Assembly (NCBI GenBank): GCA_022575985.1
Contig: JAKSXM010000237.1
Coordinates: forward strand, 762,501 to 826,500
Source: Anagrus nilaparvatae
Lineage: Eukaryota; Arthropoda; Insecta; Hymenoptera; Mymaridae
Reading direction: 5' to 3'
Length of the DNA: 64,000 nucleotides
Below the pieces are notes generated by a model that saw nothing but the letters and a program-made list of their open reading frames with translations, did not search any database and was not told where the DNA came from. Shown here piece by piece: positions 45,389-55,559 of the stretch. A program made the position numbers and the translations under genes. Each line of letters begins with the position of its first letter. Position 1 is the first letter of the stretch.

Positions 45389-45874
45389 TTTTTTTTTTTT
45401 GCTCTACGAGTAGGGTTGACACATGTAATTTTTTACATGCATCTAGGTGAGAATACGTTACGCATATCTAGCCGGGCCGGGCCCTAGATTATGTCGGACT
45501 CCATGCTAGCATGTTTACCGACTAAACTCACCCCCCTTAATGCCTTATGCCAGTCAACCCGGAACCGTTTAACACATTACATCAGGTTGACTAAAGGCCA
45601 TGTATCCTCTCTATCAGAAGATCCTTTCATAGCAGTTTCTGTTTTCTTCATAATATTCGATTTTTCTTTTAAATATTATGATGAAAACAGAATCCTAGCC
45701 TCAACGTGGTGAAGAGTTTTAAATCTGTATATATTTACGAAAGTATTTTCATACTACGAATAGCGCCTATATACAGTTATGAAACTCTTACTCGAGCGGC
45801 GAACCCGCTTCTATATGAAAGTATCTCTATTTACATATAGTCGCGAGATTTAAACCACTCGACCACCGCCTCGG
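45389..45874 (-). mobile_element. tRNA-derived SINE, minus strand
   Basis: On the minus strand the element starts CCGAGGCGGTGGTCGAGTGG, which contains a perfect tRNA-Leu/Ser-like A box (TGGTCGAGTGG). About 60 bases on there is a B-box-like GGGTTCGCCGC. The body runs about 400 bp and ends in a minus-strand A-run, seen as the T-run at about 45389-45406. The long A/B spacing fits a tRNA with a long variable arm. Its 5' end abuts the LINE fragment at 45880. The plus-strand frame 45491-45712 is accidental. Confidence 0.65.
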
Positions 45875-45879
45875 TTGTT

Positions 45880-46205
45880 AAATATATAATCAGCTTCAAC
45901 ATGCCACAGTCAGATATGTATCTGATATTAGATTCCCAAACCGGACCTCCCCTGCTAGACTCCAATTAGGGTGGCTAAATGTCAGATTGTGCAAAAAATA
46001 CCTTTGCGCAGTCTATATATATAAGATCTTAAATAACAACCTCCCTTTCTATTTAAAAGATAAAATTAATATTTATATTCCTTCTAAAGATCTTCGCCCC
46101 CATCTTCGCCCACACTTTAAAGTTCCGACTTTCAAATGTTTCCATTTCAACAATTCATCCTTAGTTCACATGCTTGACTTCTAGAACACTCTCCCTGTAT
46201 ATATG
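45880..46205 (+). pseudogene. LINE RT C-terminal fragment
   Basis: Reads NIYNQLQHATVRYVSDIRFP, then TSPARLQLGWLNVRLCKKYL, CAVYIYKILNNNLPFYLKDK, INIYIPSKDLRPHLRPHFKV, FNNSSLVHMLDF-stop. It aligns block for block with residues from about 173 of the LINE ORF at 16273-17367 (VRYVCDIRYPFRTSPDRIKL, LGWLNVKL, AVHIYNVLNNG), so it is the same family. The FWNSLP end is degraded to F*NTLPVYM. Truncated at both ends. Confidence 0.8.
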
Positions 46206-46226
46206 AATTTAAAAGTAAATTAAGTA

Positions 46227-46966
46227 CACTGGTGGAAAAAAAAGAGTATGAAAAAGTCCGAAAAAATTCAAAATTATAACAATTCACCGTCTTTGCAATA
46301 CTTTTATACTTTTTTCAATTATTTTGAATACTTTGAAATACTTTAGAATAATTTTGAATTCTTTAAAAATTTAAAAACTTTTTATTAAATTCGTAATATT
46401 TATTTGTTTTATTTTTTCATTTTTCAATTAAAAAATTTTAAATTCTAATTTAATATTTAATAATCCGGATTTATCCACATAAGAGCAAAAAATTGATGTG
46501 CGGTAATGTGAATTACATTATTGTCAAGATTTATCCTCTTATATGGAGTTGAAAATACATTTTATTAACGAGATGCAAAAAAGGCGAGAGGCCATAAAAT
46601 ATTATTTTTTTTAAATCTTCTAAATGGCACTTTCTATTTTTTTGTATCTCGTTAATAAAATGTATTTTCAACTGCTTAGAAGAGGATAAACCCTGACAAT
46701 ATTGTAGTTTATATTACAACATCAAATTTTTTGCTCTTGTGTCGATAAACCCGGATTATTGAATATTAAATTAGAATTTTAAATTTTTCAATTGAAAAAT
46801 TAAAAAAAAAAAAGTTTTTAAATTTTTAAAATATTCAAAATTATTCTAAAGTATTTCAAAGTATTCAAATCAATTCAAAAAAATATAAAAGTATTGGGAA
46901 GACGGCGAATCGTTATACTTTTGAATTTTTTTGGACTTTTTCGTATTCTTTTTTTTTCCACCAGTA
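46227..46966. mobile_element. 740-bp foldback MITE with TA duplication
   Basis: The arms pair over almost their whole length: CACTGGTGGAAAAAAAAGAG at the left against the inverse of the right end (TTTCCACCAGTA). Inward, AAAATACATTTTATTAACGA lies opposite its inverse near 46660. TA flanks both sides (46225-46226 and 46967-46968). The centre near 46600 has a small unique loop. TA duplication suggests Tc1/mariner-type mobilisation. Confidence 0.85.
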
Positions 46967-46968
46967 TA

Positions 46969-47500
46969 AAGATATCAGTAAAATCGCAAAATTAAAAAAA
47001 AACACTGTTAAAAAAGACTATAAATAAAGAATAAAAAACACTGCCAAATTATGGACACTACGATTCCTCATGTAATGACAAATATTCAATATGAGTTGAA
47101 CATTTACTATTTTACTATTTCATTTATCATAGAATTGAAATCAAGTAACACCCAATTTATGAAAACTAAAGCTCCCGTGCAAAATTTAATTACGTCATAA
47201 AAAAAATTTTAATTTTAAAATTTAATATTAAAATTTAATTATTTTAATATTAAAATTTAATTATTTTAATATTAAAATTTTAATTTTTTTTTTAATTTTG
47301 ACGAAATAATAATTTCATAAAACTAGAACTTTTGTAGGAAAAAATTAGGTATTATATCAAAAAGAAAAGAACAAGTACTTTCATGGAACAAAATTAGGTA
47401 CTTCATCCAAAAAGAAAATTAAATAGATATTTATTTGCCTTTAACGTGCATGATTATAACTTAGAAATTAAAGAAATAGAGGTAGATAAGGACACTAGAT
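46969..47500. other. AT-rich spacer with R2 repeat units
   Basis: Contains ATTAAAATTTAATTATTTTA simple repeats (47210-47290) and two R2-type blocks (TACTTTCATGGAACAAAATT then TACTTCATCC) at 47320-47415. No gene. Confidence 0.5.
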
Positions 47501-47509
47501 ATATATTTT

Positions 47510-48210
47510 AATTCTTTAAGAATGGGCAAAAATACCGGAATTTACTTTGTTTTCTATGTGTTATTGAAAGAGTGTGATAAAGAGAAACATGATCAAATTA
47601 TTTTGTTTTCCCATTAATGCGGAGGACAAAATAAAAATTACCTTTATCTACAATTTTTCGCAAGTTTAGCAAAAAAAGTTGCAGCACCAATAGAACATGA
47701 TTATCCAATTGTTGGGCAAATCTACAATCATTCTGATCATAATTTTGGGTTATACTAAAAAAAATATAAAAATCTAGAAACAATTGAACGTGTTGCGGAA
47801 TACTTGGATATCATCAAGAATTGTAGAAATCCGCTATTCATTATTGTAGAAGATTCTGAATATGAAATATATGACTTTAAAAAAGTTTTCCCATCATTGA
47901 TACAAACAAAACAAAAGCAACTAGAAATTAGCCGTAAAGAAGGTTGTTGTATAAGCCAAATGGTGATTTAATTACTTACTGTATCTACCATGACGTTTTA
48001 GTGAAGCACAATTTAAATATTATTAATAGTGTAAATTTAGAGCTTGAAAAAACTAATTTTGCTGGACTTAGTAAAGATAAAATTCAGGATCTTCAGGAGC
48101 TTAGTGAATTTTTAAAGCCAGAAATTCGAGATTTAATATTAAATTATAACAATAAAGTGGGTGTGAAAAATACAGCTGAAAAAAGAAATAAAAAAACACT
48201 TAATTTTTAA
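47510..48210 (+). pseudogene. Transposase-like gene remnant (CGGQNKN motif)
   Basis: Plus-strand sequence with one to two stops reads VLKECDKEKHDQIILFSH, then CGGQNKNYLYLQFFASLAKK, HDYPIVGQIYNHSDHNFG, IIVEDSEYEIYDFKKVFP, and from 47944 ELEKTNFAGLSKDKIQDLQE and LSEFLKPEIRDLI. This pattern (DxCGGQN, then GHT/NHSDH, then a C-terminal LSKDK helix region) is shared by an arthropod-wide group of uncharacterised, DDE-like transposon proteins that I recognise by pattern but cannot name with certainty. The first acidic residue before CGGQ is replaced by a stop here. No terminal repeats were found around it. Confidence 0.6.
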
Positions 48211-48369
48211 TTACATAACAGATATCACTTTAAAATGCAATTCTTTATTATCGGCTATTATGTTAAAAAATATCGATTTTATTTTTATTAAAATGAAATA
48301 GTATATTAAGTATCAAAGAAAGTTTTGGCACTAGATGAAGCACTAGCACGAGTGCTCGGCGAAGCCGGG

Positions 48370-48657
48370 TACGAGTTATATGTGTTCACGCAAGTATCTA
48401 AAGTATTTCGCCCATGATGCTTACAATATTTTTTGCCTACCTTGGCATAGAACGAGTACAAAAAATTCTTTACACGCGAGTTTTGCGCCCGGGAGGGCAA
48501 AAAATAAATGCTTTAAAATTATCTTTTTGCCCTCCCGGGCGTAAAACTCGTGTGTAAGGAATTTTCTGAACTCGTTCTACGCCTAGGTGGGCAAAAAATA
48601 TTGTAAGCACCATGGGCGTAATACTTTAGACACGAGCGTGAACATATATCACTCGTT
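48370..48657. mobile_element. 288-bp foldback MITE
   Basis: Near-palindromic. ACGAGTTATATGTGTTCACG at the left matches the inverse of the right end, and the centre has GCGCCCGGGAGGGCAAAAA against TTTTTGCCCTCCCGGGCGT around a loop of about 25 bp at 48505-48528. It is GC-rich compared with its flanks. The two small frames over it (48306-48500 minus, 48587-48769 plus) share the peptide KVGKKYCKHHGRNTLDT-like only because of the palindrome. Confidence 0.85.
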
Positions 48658-49040
48658 ATATGATATAACATTTAATGGGATAAACATTATATTTTCTTTG
48701 CGAATTTTCTTCTTTATTTTTTTAAGGTTACTTTTTAAAATTAGTCTAAAAAATTTATTGATATCTTGAATTAGCCTGGTATTTCTAAGACTTTTTTATT
48801 ATATTTTTTTTTTATTTTTTATTTATTAAATGAATCAACGGGACGAACCCTTTTACAATCGTTTAGAATATAAAATTAGAATTTAAATTAATAGTATTTA
48901 CATTAAAGTGAGTAAAAAATTAAATATAAAGTACAATAATTCTTTTTTTGAACAACTAGTAATGTAAAACAGAAGAATTAGATATAGATGTTGAATAACT
49001 ATACAATAAATATTTTCAAATATTAATAAATTATATTATG
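48658..49040. other. AT-rich spacer
   Basis: No gene or repeat structure recognised beyond poly-T stretches near 48800. Confidence 0.4.
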
Positions 49041-49044
49041 CAAA

Positions 49045-49305
49045 TTTGCCAAGGTGAATTTTTAAACTTTTAATAAAACTAATTTCAGATCCATTAGATA
49101 TATCAATTTCTTTATTTATCATATTAAAACTTTCTATTATTCTATAAAGAGAAGATATTTTATTGTTTCTACGAAACTCTGTTGGTAAACTGAATAAAAT
49201 ATTTCTATCTCTAAGGCCAGATCTTTTAGGAACATGAAGATTAATAGTTGATAAAATTTCAGGAGAGTCAATTTTTTTATTAAAAACTCTATAAAGAAAT
49301 TTATA
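49045..49305 (-). pseudogene. LINE RT C-terminal fragment
   Basis: The minus strand reads LYRVFNKKIDSPEILSTINL, then VPKRSGLRDRNILFSLPTEF, RRNNKISSLYRIIESFNMIN and EIDISNGSEISFIKSLKIHL. This is the extreme C-terminus common to one group of insect Jockey/CR1-like LINE proteins (xLPTxRTNYGxxSPIxRxxRxxN type). It differs from the 16273 family. The RT core is not present and the 5' part is replaced by a foldback. Confidence 0.6.
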
Positions 49306-49327
49306 TTAGATTATTTATATATTAAAA

Positions 49328-49633
49328 ATCTCAAATTTACATTACACCTTTTGTTGCTTTTTTTTCTAACCCTGCCGGGTCTGTAACCCGATATTATCAA
49401 TAAAAAAAAATAATTTTTCCTTTTGCTATGGAATGGACAGAATGAAAAATTTAATATGCTGATTAGGATCTATTCAATTTGGCAAGAAATGAAAGTTAAA
49501 AAACAATACAGCTTTCTAGATTATACAAAGCTTTAGGATTTTGATAATATTCATTATGCATAATTTAACTATTGCCTTACGGATCCAGCAGGGATAAAAA
49601 AAAGCAACAAAATGTGTAATGTAAATTTGAGAT
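49328..49633. mobile_element. 306-bp foldback MITE
   Basis: ATCTCAAATTTACATTACAC at the left is inverted at the right end (GTGTAATGTAAATTTGAGAT). The arms continue with TTTTGTTGCTTTTTTTTCTA and CCCTGCCGGGTCTGTAA against their inverse. Non-coding. Confidence 0.85.
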
Positions 49634-49851
49634 GTCTTATATATAAAAAAGTCATAAAAATCCCAGGATAATCCAAGATATTAATAAATTCTTTAGACTA
49701 ATCATTTAAAAAAAGATAGAATAGACATCCCGGTCTAATTCTAATAGCAAACAATTCTTTAGACTAATTTGAAAAAGTATTCTGCCTATAAAAATATAAC
49801 AGAAAATTTGCAAGGAAAATATAATGTCTATCCCATAAAATATTTAGTGTG

Positions 49852-50395
49852 TATATGGTACGAGTAGATTCTTATCTCTGGATAAAGCAAAGACTATCCG
49901 GTTACAGCTAGTTTTGTCCAAGCTGTGTTGGAGAAAGTCCAATTCTAGATAGTTTTTATTTTATTTTTTGTTAACAATATCCGTTATCTCTTGGATAAAG
50001 CTAGCTTTATTAAAGCAACATGGATAAAGCCCAGTTTAAATAAAATTTTTTTATATGTTTTATGAATATATAATTTATTTTTTTAATATTTACATGTACA
50101 TCAAAAAGTTTATTTCATTACAAAAATATGATTTAGGGAAATTAATAAATTATAAAAAAAAAAGTTACTTAATTTTTGATAATTTTTTACTATATTGTAC
50201 TAAATTTTATAAGTATCGGGGTTTGTTAAAATCGCATGGATAAAGTTAGCTTTCCCCAAGCAATACCGGATATAGTTTAAGAAAAAAAATAAAAATTAAC
50301 GATGATAGATTTTTAGAACACAGCTCTGGATAAAGCTAGCTTCAACCAGATAGTCTTAGATTATCTAGAAATCGGACTCTACCCGTAACATATAT
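49852..50395. mobile_element. 544-bp foldback with GGATAAAGCTAGCTT repeats
   Basis: The left end TATATGGTACGAGTAGATTC and the inverse of the right end (TATATGTTACGGGTAGAGTC) match, with CTCTGGATAAAGC and AGACTATCYGGTT following in the arm. Variants of TGGATAAAGCTAGCTT recur near 49880, 49993, 50020, 50237 and 50327. Non-coding. Confidence 0.7.
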
Positions 50396-50860
50396 ATTGT
50401 AAAAATACATATAAATCTAATACAAGATTTAATTATAATAGAAAAACAATAATATACGCGAAAATACTCTTTCTCTCTCATTGATAATCGCAATTCTCTC
50501 GAATATATATAAAAATAGTCGAAATTCTCTCGAATATATATTGAAAGAATAAGTCAAAGTGCGAGTGTATACTAACTATATATATAACTATATACATATA
50601 TAAATAGCGTCTGCTCTCCAATATTCTATATTATTTTAAAATAAAAATATTCTATATTATTTTATTATTATTTTAAATATAATATAAAATATAAAAAAAG
50701 TAAAAATAGTAATTATTTTTTCATATTTTTTATTATATATAAAAAATTAGATATTTTTTTATAAGATATAAGATTCAGATTCAGATTCATTCAGATATAA
50801 AATAAAAAAATAAATGTTCAACTGCAGAAGAAACAAAGTTTGTTATAGCTTTCTATATCT
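50396..50860. other. AT-rich simple-sequence spacer
   Basis: Contains two copies of ATTCTCTCGAATATATAT near 50491 and 50523, TA-rich runs, and CAGATTCAGATTCATTCAGA near 50775. No gene seen. Confidence 0.45.
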
Positions 50861-50872
50861 ATAATATTAAGG

Positions 50873-51557
50873 TAAAACGTTAAAAGAATTACCAGCTGGT
50901 TGTGTTATTGGTACTAGTTCAATGCCAAGATGTGCTTATTTAGCAAGGACGATGCCTCACCTCAAAGCTGATACAATAGGTAGTAATTTAAATACCAAAT
51001 TTAAGAAATTGGATGATGAAAATAGTCCATACGCTGCCATTATTTTAGCTGTTTCTGGTTTGAAAAGAGTAGGGAAAGAAAATAGAATTAGTGAAAATAT
51101 TAGATTCGGATGATACTCTTTATTGTTGCACAAGGTGCACTTGGCGTTGAATGCAGAAATTCTGATTTTTTTTTTAGAAACTACGCTGAGGTGTGTTTGT
51201 AAAAGATCTTTTTTAAAAACTCTTGGAGGAGAATGTTCAGCACCTGTAGCAGTGAAAACTGTCTTAGAAAATAATGAAATGATGATATCGGGAACTGTTT
51301 TATCTTTAAATGGAGAAACATTAATAACTGATACATTGCAATGTAAATTATACATTCCAAAAGATGATGGAGAACCATATAAAAAATGCCCTTATCTTAA
51401 ACCCAGAAGTTACTGCTGCGTTGTTCCTAGAAGTTTAAGTAGTATTAGCCTAATTGGTGCAGAACAATTAGGAAAAGATATAGCAGAAAGATTAATTAAG
51501 AAAAAAGCTTTAGATGTTATGGCGGAAGCTAGGAATGAAATTCTTAAAAGTCCTTAG
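50873..51557 (+). pseudogene. Hydroxymethylbilane synthase (porphobilinogen deaminase) pseudogene
   Basis: HMBS joins four porphobilinogen units into hydroxymethylbilane in heme synthesis. Recognisable blocks: KTLKELPAGCVIGTSS, then CAYLARTMPHLKADTIGSNL and NTKFKKLDDENSPYAAIILA (domain 2); VAQGALGVECRNSD in a shifted frame near 51125; and ETTLRCVCKRSFLKTLGG and ECSAPVAVKTVLEN, with the cysteine that normally anchors the dipyrromethane cofactor. The C-terminus ends MAEARNEILKSP-stop. Lesions: frameshifts near 51096, 51123 and in the T-run at 51166-51175; loss of about 15 residues before ETTLRC; the arginine pair after GTSS reduced to MPR; and RGNLNTR changed to GSNLNTK. The N-terminal domain is missing. 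I infer a decayed, possibly retroposed, copy. Confidence 0.82.
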
Positions 51558-51568
51558 TTAAAAAATAA

Positions 51569-52612
51569 TTAACAACGGTTGTATTGGGTACTGGTTTTGT
51601 GTCTTCATATTATTATGATAACGATAAAAGGTTATTAACAATTGGTGATGTTCAAAATAATACTAAACCTGTTATCAAGTAAGTTAAATCCAAGTAATTT
51701 TTAAAAAGAATAATTTCAATTAATTATTCTTTATAATTTTTTAGAAATCATTTCGGTTCAATATGTTATGCAGCATCTTTACTAGGATTAAATTCAGTTG
51801 TTAACCCATTAGCGCCGGCGCGACCATACCACTGACGCTCGGAGTTTCGCTTAGAAAACGGGTAAAAAAATGATTTTTTTTAAACTTAAAGTCTTTTTTT
51901 ACTAAAAACGACTTGCTTTACAAGATTCTGGGGTCAGATTTTTAATATTATTGACCGTTAAATATGGCGGCCCCAAAAAAGACAAAAAATCGATTATCGA
52001 TACAAAATTAAAAATCTGACCCCGGAATCTTGTAAAGCAAGTCCTTTTTAGTAAAGAAATATTTTAAGTTTTAAAAAAAATTATTTTTTTACCCGTTTTC
52101 TAAGCGAAATTCAAGCGTCAGTGGTATGGTCGCGCCGGCGCTAATGGGTTAAATTAATAATAAGCTTAAGTGATATTATATCAAATAGAACAAATACTAC
52201 AATAATATGGGCAACAAAATTATTTTTATTAATAATCAGTATAGCGCTACCATCTGGTTCACTTATAATAACAATAATTTATGGTTATAATTTTGATAAA
52301 TCAATAAATGAAGTATTTAATCATATTAATAAAAAACCAAACAAATATTTATCATTATCTGTTGTAAGTATTAATTTAATTTTATTAATTTTTTAAAAAT
52401 TCTTAAACTAAAACTTCATATTTTTACAGTTATCCATACTTATAAATGCTGGATTAATAATTATACCATTCGTATCATCAGTTTTAGCGTTAAAATTATT
52501 TAAAGAATTTGAATATTATGATCAATTAAATTATACTTTAGATGATATATTAATACCAGCAATATTTATACATATCGGTTCAATTTTTGTTTTATTTACT
52601 TCAATGCTATAA
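51569..52612 (+). pseudogene. Spliced multi-TM protein gene broken by a MITE
   Basis: Product not recognised. Exon 1 (open from 51569 to 51678) reads VVLGTGFVSSYYYDNDKRLL then TIGDVQNNTKPVI. Intron 1 is 51679-51744 (GTAAGT to TTTTTTAG). Exon 2 (51745-52363) reads NHFGSICYAASLLGLNSV, is then cut by a MITE, and continues LIISLSDIISNRTNTTIIWA. Intron 2 is 52364-52429 (GTAAGT to TTTTACAG). Exon 3 (52430-52612) reads LSILINAGLIIIPFVSSVLA and ends VLFTSML-stop. Both introns are 66 bp, and phases agree. About four hydrophobic segments suggest a membrane protein. No start codon is visible; the beginning may lie in an upstream exon. Without the MITE the reading frame would be continuous, so the insertion is probably what killed this copy, unless an intact allele exists. 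Confidence 0.6.
51805..52148. mobile_element. 344-bp piggyBac-type MITE, TTAA duplicated
   Basis: Ends CCCATTAGCGCCGGCGCGAC and its inverse GTCGCGCCGGCGCTAATGGG are perfect over about 20 bp, and the inverted repeat continues far inward (AAAACGGGTAAAAAAATGAT; GACTTGCTTTACAAGATTC) to a small loop. TTAA at 51801-51804 and 52149-52152 is the duplication made by piggyBac transposases, whose ends begin with CCC. It lies in exon 2 of the TM gene. The terminal GC-rich 20 bp stands out in this AT-rich region. Confidence 0.92.
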
Positions 52613-53495
52613 TTTCCATTATCGATGTCAACCATGATTACATTATATAATTTCGTCTCACAACATTTATGGCTAAAAAGTTATAATATACTAGGAGGCT
52701 CCGCCCCCTGCGCGCTCCACGCGCCAACCCCCGCAAAGCGTTAAGCGTGGTGAAAAGACCCATGTTTAGAATTAGAAATTAAAAGACAATTAAGTTTTAT
52801 TCTTTCTAAAAACTTTAAGCTTATTTGCTAATAATTTTTTTTTTTATTTAAATATTTAATTTTTCTTGCACAAAAATTTATTTTAAATGCAATAATATGA
52901 AATCCATTGTTAAATTTTAATTTCTTATCATCTATAAAAAATAAATAAAATTATTTTTTTATAAATAATTAATTTTTTTTTTTTTAATTTTCAAAAAGCA
53001 TCAATGCTTCCATCTCTTAATAGTTCTTGGCCTTCCATTAATTCTTCTAAACTTAGTATTTCGTCAGATATAATTCGTATTAATTTGTTATCAAAGTTAA
53101 ATATATTGAACGTTTTTTATTTATTTATTTATTATATTAAGTTAATAATTTTTTATGCTTTTTAATAATTTTATTTTTACCTGTTTTCCTTAATTCGCCT
53201 ATTATTTCTAATTGTGTACCTGCATCTTAATTTATATCTGATGCATTATTAGTGTATACATCTATTTTATATCTTTTGTCAGTTATTGAAGAGTATAATA
53301 AATTTTTATTTTCATTTGTTAATTAAATATCCTTTTATTTCTATGTCTAATAGAGTTAAATAGAGTTAATAGATTTTATACGTTACACAATAATATATCA
53401 ATTCTATAGTCTGTCTCAATGAAGAAATAAATCAAATACAGTTATAGTGATATTATAGTGAACAATTTAGAAGTGCCAGACAGTATTGTGTCCAC
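52613..53495. other. Repeat scraps, no gene recognised
   Basis: Holds one hairpin-core repeat copy at 52636-52680, a GC-rich stretch at 52684-52745 (GGAGGCTCCGCCCCCTGCGC) and AT-rich DNA. A minus-strand block at 52990-53080 reads protein-like for a short distance (CTTGGCCTTCCATTAATTCT region) but shows no motif I recognise. Confidence 0.4.
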
Positions 53496-53504
53496 ATGTA
53501 CTAT

Positions 53505-53618
53505 GCCAAAATGGGGGGTGCCCAAATGAGGGGTGCCCAAATGAGGTGTGCCCCAATGGGGGTGCCCAAATGAGGGTGCCCAAATGGGGGTGCCCAAATG
53601 AGGGTGCCCAAATGACCC
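53505..53618. repeat. GTGCCCAAATGAGG minisatellite
   Basis: Seven to eight tandem units of GGGGTGCCCAAATGAG with 14-17-bp periods and small length changes. A GCGGCGGCAG-type triplet-rich stretch follows at 53622-53650. GC-rich island in AT-rich DNA. Confidence 0.85.
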
Positions 53619-53689
53619 ATGTCGGCGGCGGCAGTAGCGGCGGCAGCGTTTAGAATTTTATAATATAGAAAGATTTATTAGGAATTCAC

Positions 53690-53798
53690 ATACTTTTGCT
53701 GAAATAAAAATTTACTTAGCTTAGGCCATATAATTTCATCTCACAACATTTATGGCCCAAAAGTAATTAGACTGAGCGAAGCTCAGAGCTTCGCTCAG
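53690..53798. repeat. Hairpin-core repeat copy and 29-bp palindrome
   Basis: One copy of the GGCCATATAATTTCATCT / CAACATTTATGGCC unit (53727-53760), then ACTGAGCGAAGCTC and its inverse GAGCTTCGCTCAGT around one central base at 53771-53799. The palindrome touches the 5' TC of the next Helitron. Confidence 0.7.
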
Positions 53799-54109
53799 TC
53801 TATTCCCGCGACAAAATGTCGAGTTTGTGTGCACGATAACTCTTTAATGATATTTCCGATTGGCTTCAAAATTTGACAGATGGTCTCAAATGAGACAAAG
53901 ACGAACTGAATAAATTTGTAGCCAATTTGGTACGCACATTTAAGAGTAATAGCGAAAAATCTAACTCCTCATCAAAAAATTACATATTTTAAAATTTTAA
54001 TATTGAGAGTTTCGATACTTACGAATAAAAAAGAACTTTTCACATTACCTAGGGGTATTCGAGGTTGAAAAAAACATTTTTATTAAAATTTTTAAATTTT
54101 CAACCCAAC

Positions 54110-54790
54110 ATATTTTTCAACTTTCCAAGATGGTGGATTGAAAAACTTGAAAAAATCAACTTTTTACATTAGAAACTTTTTAGGGCTAGAAAAATGAATT
54201 TTACATGGAAAATATTTAATTTTTCAACCCAACATGTTTTCTGATTTTCCAAGATGGCGGACTAAAAACTTGAAAAATCAACTTTTCACATTACAAGGAG
54301 GATTTTTAAAGCGAAAAAAATGAATTTTGGGTGGAAAGCATTCAATTTTTCAAAACGACATATTTTTCAATTTTCCAAGATGGCGGATTGAAAAACTTGA
54401 AAAAATCAATTTTTCACATTAAAAAGGAGTTTTTTAGGGCAAGAAAAATAAATATTGGGTGAAAAATATTCAATTTTTCAACCTAACAAATTTTCTGATT
54501 TTCCAAGATGGCGTACCACTAAACTTAAAAAAAATAACTTTTAACCTTACAAGGGGGTTTTTGGGGCAATAGATATGAATTTTCGGTCGAAAATATTTAA
54601 TTTTTCAACCCAACAAATTTTCCGATTTTACAAGATAGCGGACTATAAACTTGAAGAAATCAACTTTTTACATTATAAGAAGGTTTTTTAAAAAGAAAAA
54701 AATGAATTTTAGGTAGATAATATTTAATTTTTCAACCGAACATAATTTTCCGATTTTCCAAGATATTCAAAAGAGTTTTTTAGAACGATA
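54110..54790. repeat. ~120-bp repeats with CCAAGATGGCGG blocks
   Basis: About six units, each with CAACCCAACATATTTTTC-like sequence, TTTCCAAGATGGYGGAYT, AAAAACTTGAAAAAATCAAC and TTTTTAGGGCAAGAAAAAT. Same family as the satellite at 18600-22690 but in its short form, which suggests that the large array of copy 2 grew from such a block. Confidence 0.75.
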
Positions 54791-54889
54791 AACATGAATT
54801 TTGAGTGAAAATTATTCAATATTTTTTACCAAAAATTCATAATTCTTACTCTAAAAAACCCCCTTGAAAAGTTAAGTTAAACCCCCTGG

Positions 54890-55550
54890 CAATTTATTTG
54901 ACAAAGAATGTCAAAATATTGTCACTCAAGAATGTATTAGATGTAACAGATAATTTTATGACATTCATACAGATGAAAATAACATTTATACTGATTGCAA
55001 AAAATCAAACCAATTTACTGCTGATAACAATATGTATCCGGGAACACTACCAGATGAATTACGTAATTTAAGTAGAACAAATGTTAATAGCTAGGATCCA
55101 TCCGATAATTACAATTTATTAAATTGAAGGAAATCAATATTCTTATTCTGGAAATATAATTAACTTTCGACAAAATATTGATGAGTATATAAATAAATTA
55201 CCTATATATCCAAATAAATTACCATCTACATTAATTTTTCATAAAAATACACAAGTGAATTTAGTGATTTCAAAATGCGTTCTGAAAAAATTAAAAATGC
55301 ACTTGTATGGCTTAAATTATATAATATATATTACAAAAATACAGAAATAGATGAAGATATTTTAAAACAATTACCAATTAATGGAAACATATCTAACGAA
55401 TTACAATTTTTAGACATTAATATAATAGAATATACACAAAATAATTCTAACAAATCAAATAATTCATCTGAAATATATGATAAAATAATAAATGTTACAA
55501 ATATACCAGATATATATATTATTAATCAAGATCATAAGATAAACCAATAA
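54890..55550 (+). pseudogene. Helitron upstream region (DUF6570-like) remnant
   Basis: Plus-strand blocks QECIRCNR then FYDIHTDENNIYTDCKKS (paired cysteines), NNMYPGTLPDELRNLSRTN, QYSYSGNIINFRQNIDEYIN and, from 55275, MRSEKIKNALVWLKLYNIYY and EIDEDILKQLPINGNI. This order (cysteine pairs, NNM-PG-P-EL, GNIINF, V-R-KI--AL-WL) is that of the domain found upstream of Helitron_like_N in animal Helitrons. Several frame changes. Inactive. Confidence 0.75.
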
Positions 55551-55559
55551 TTACATCTA

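Noticed and set aside
45491..45712. 73-codon plus-strand frame as a gene
   Set aside because: It lies antisense inside the tRNA-derived SINE and has no recognisable motif.
47200..47295. Inverted repeat of ATTAAAATTTAAT units as a MITE
   Set aside because: It is simple AT-rich sequence that is self-complementary by composition, with no defined ends.
50873..51557. Functional HMBS gene with unrecognised introns
   Set aside because: The frame changes occur without plausible GT-AG pairs, and conserved active-site residues are altered.
53505..53618. CRISPR-like array
   Set aside because: Units are directly tandem with no unique spacers, and the genome is eukaryotic.
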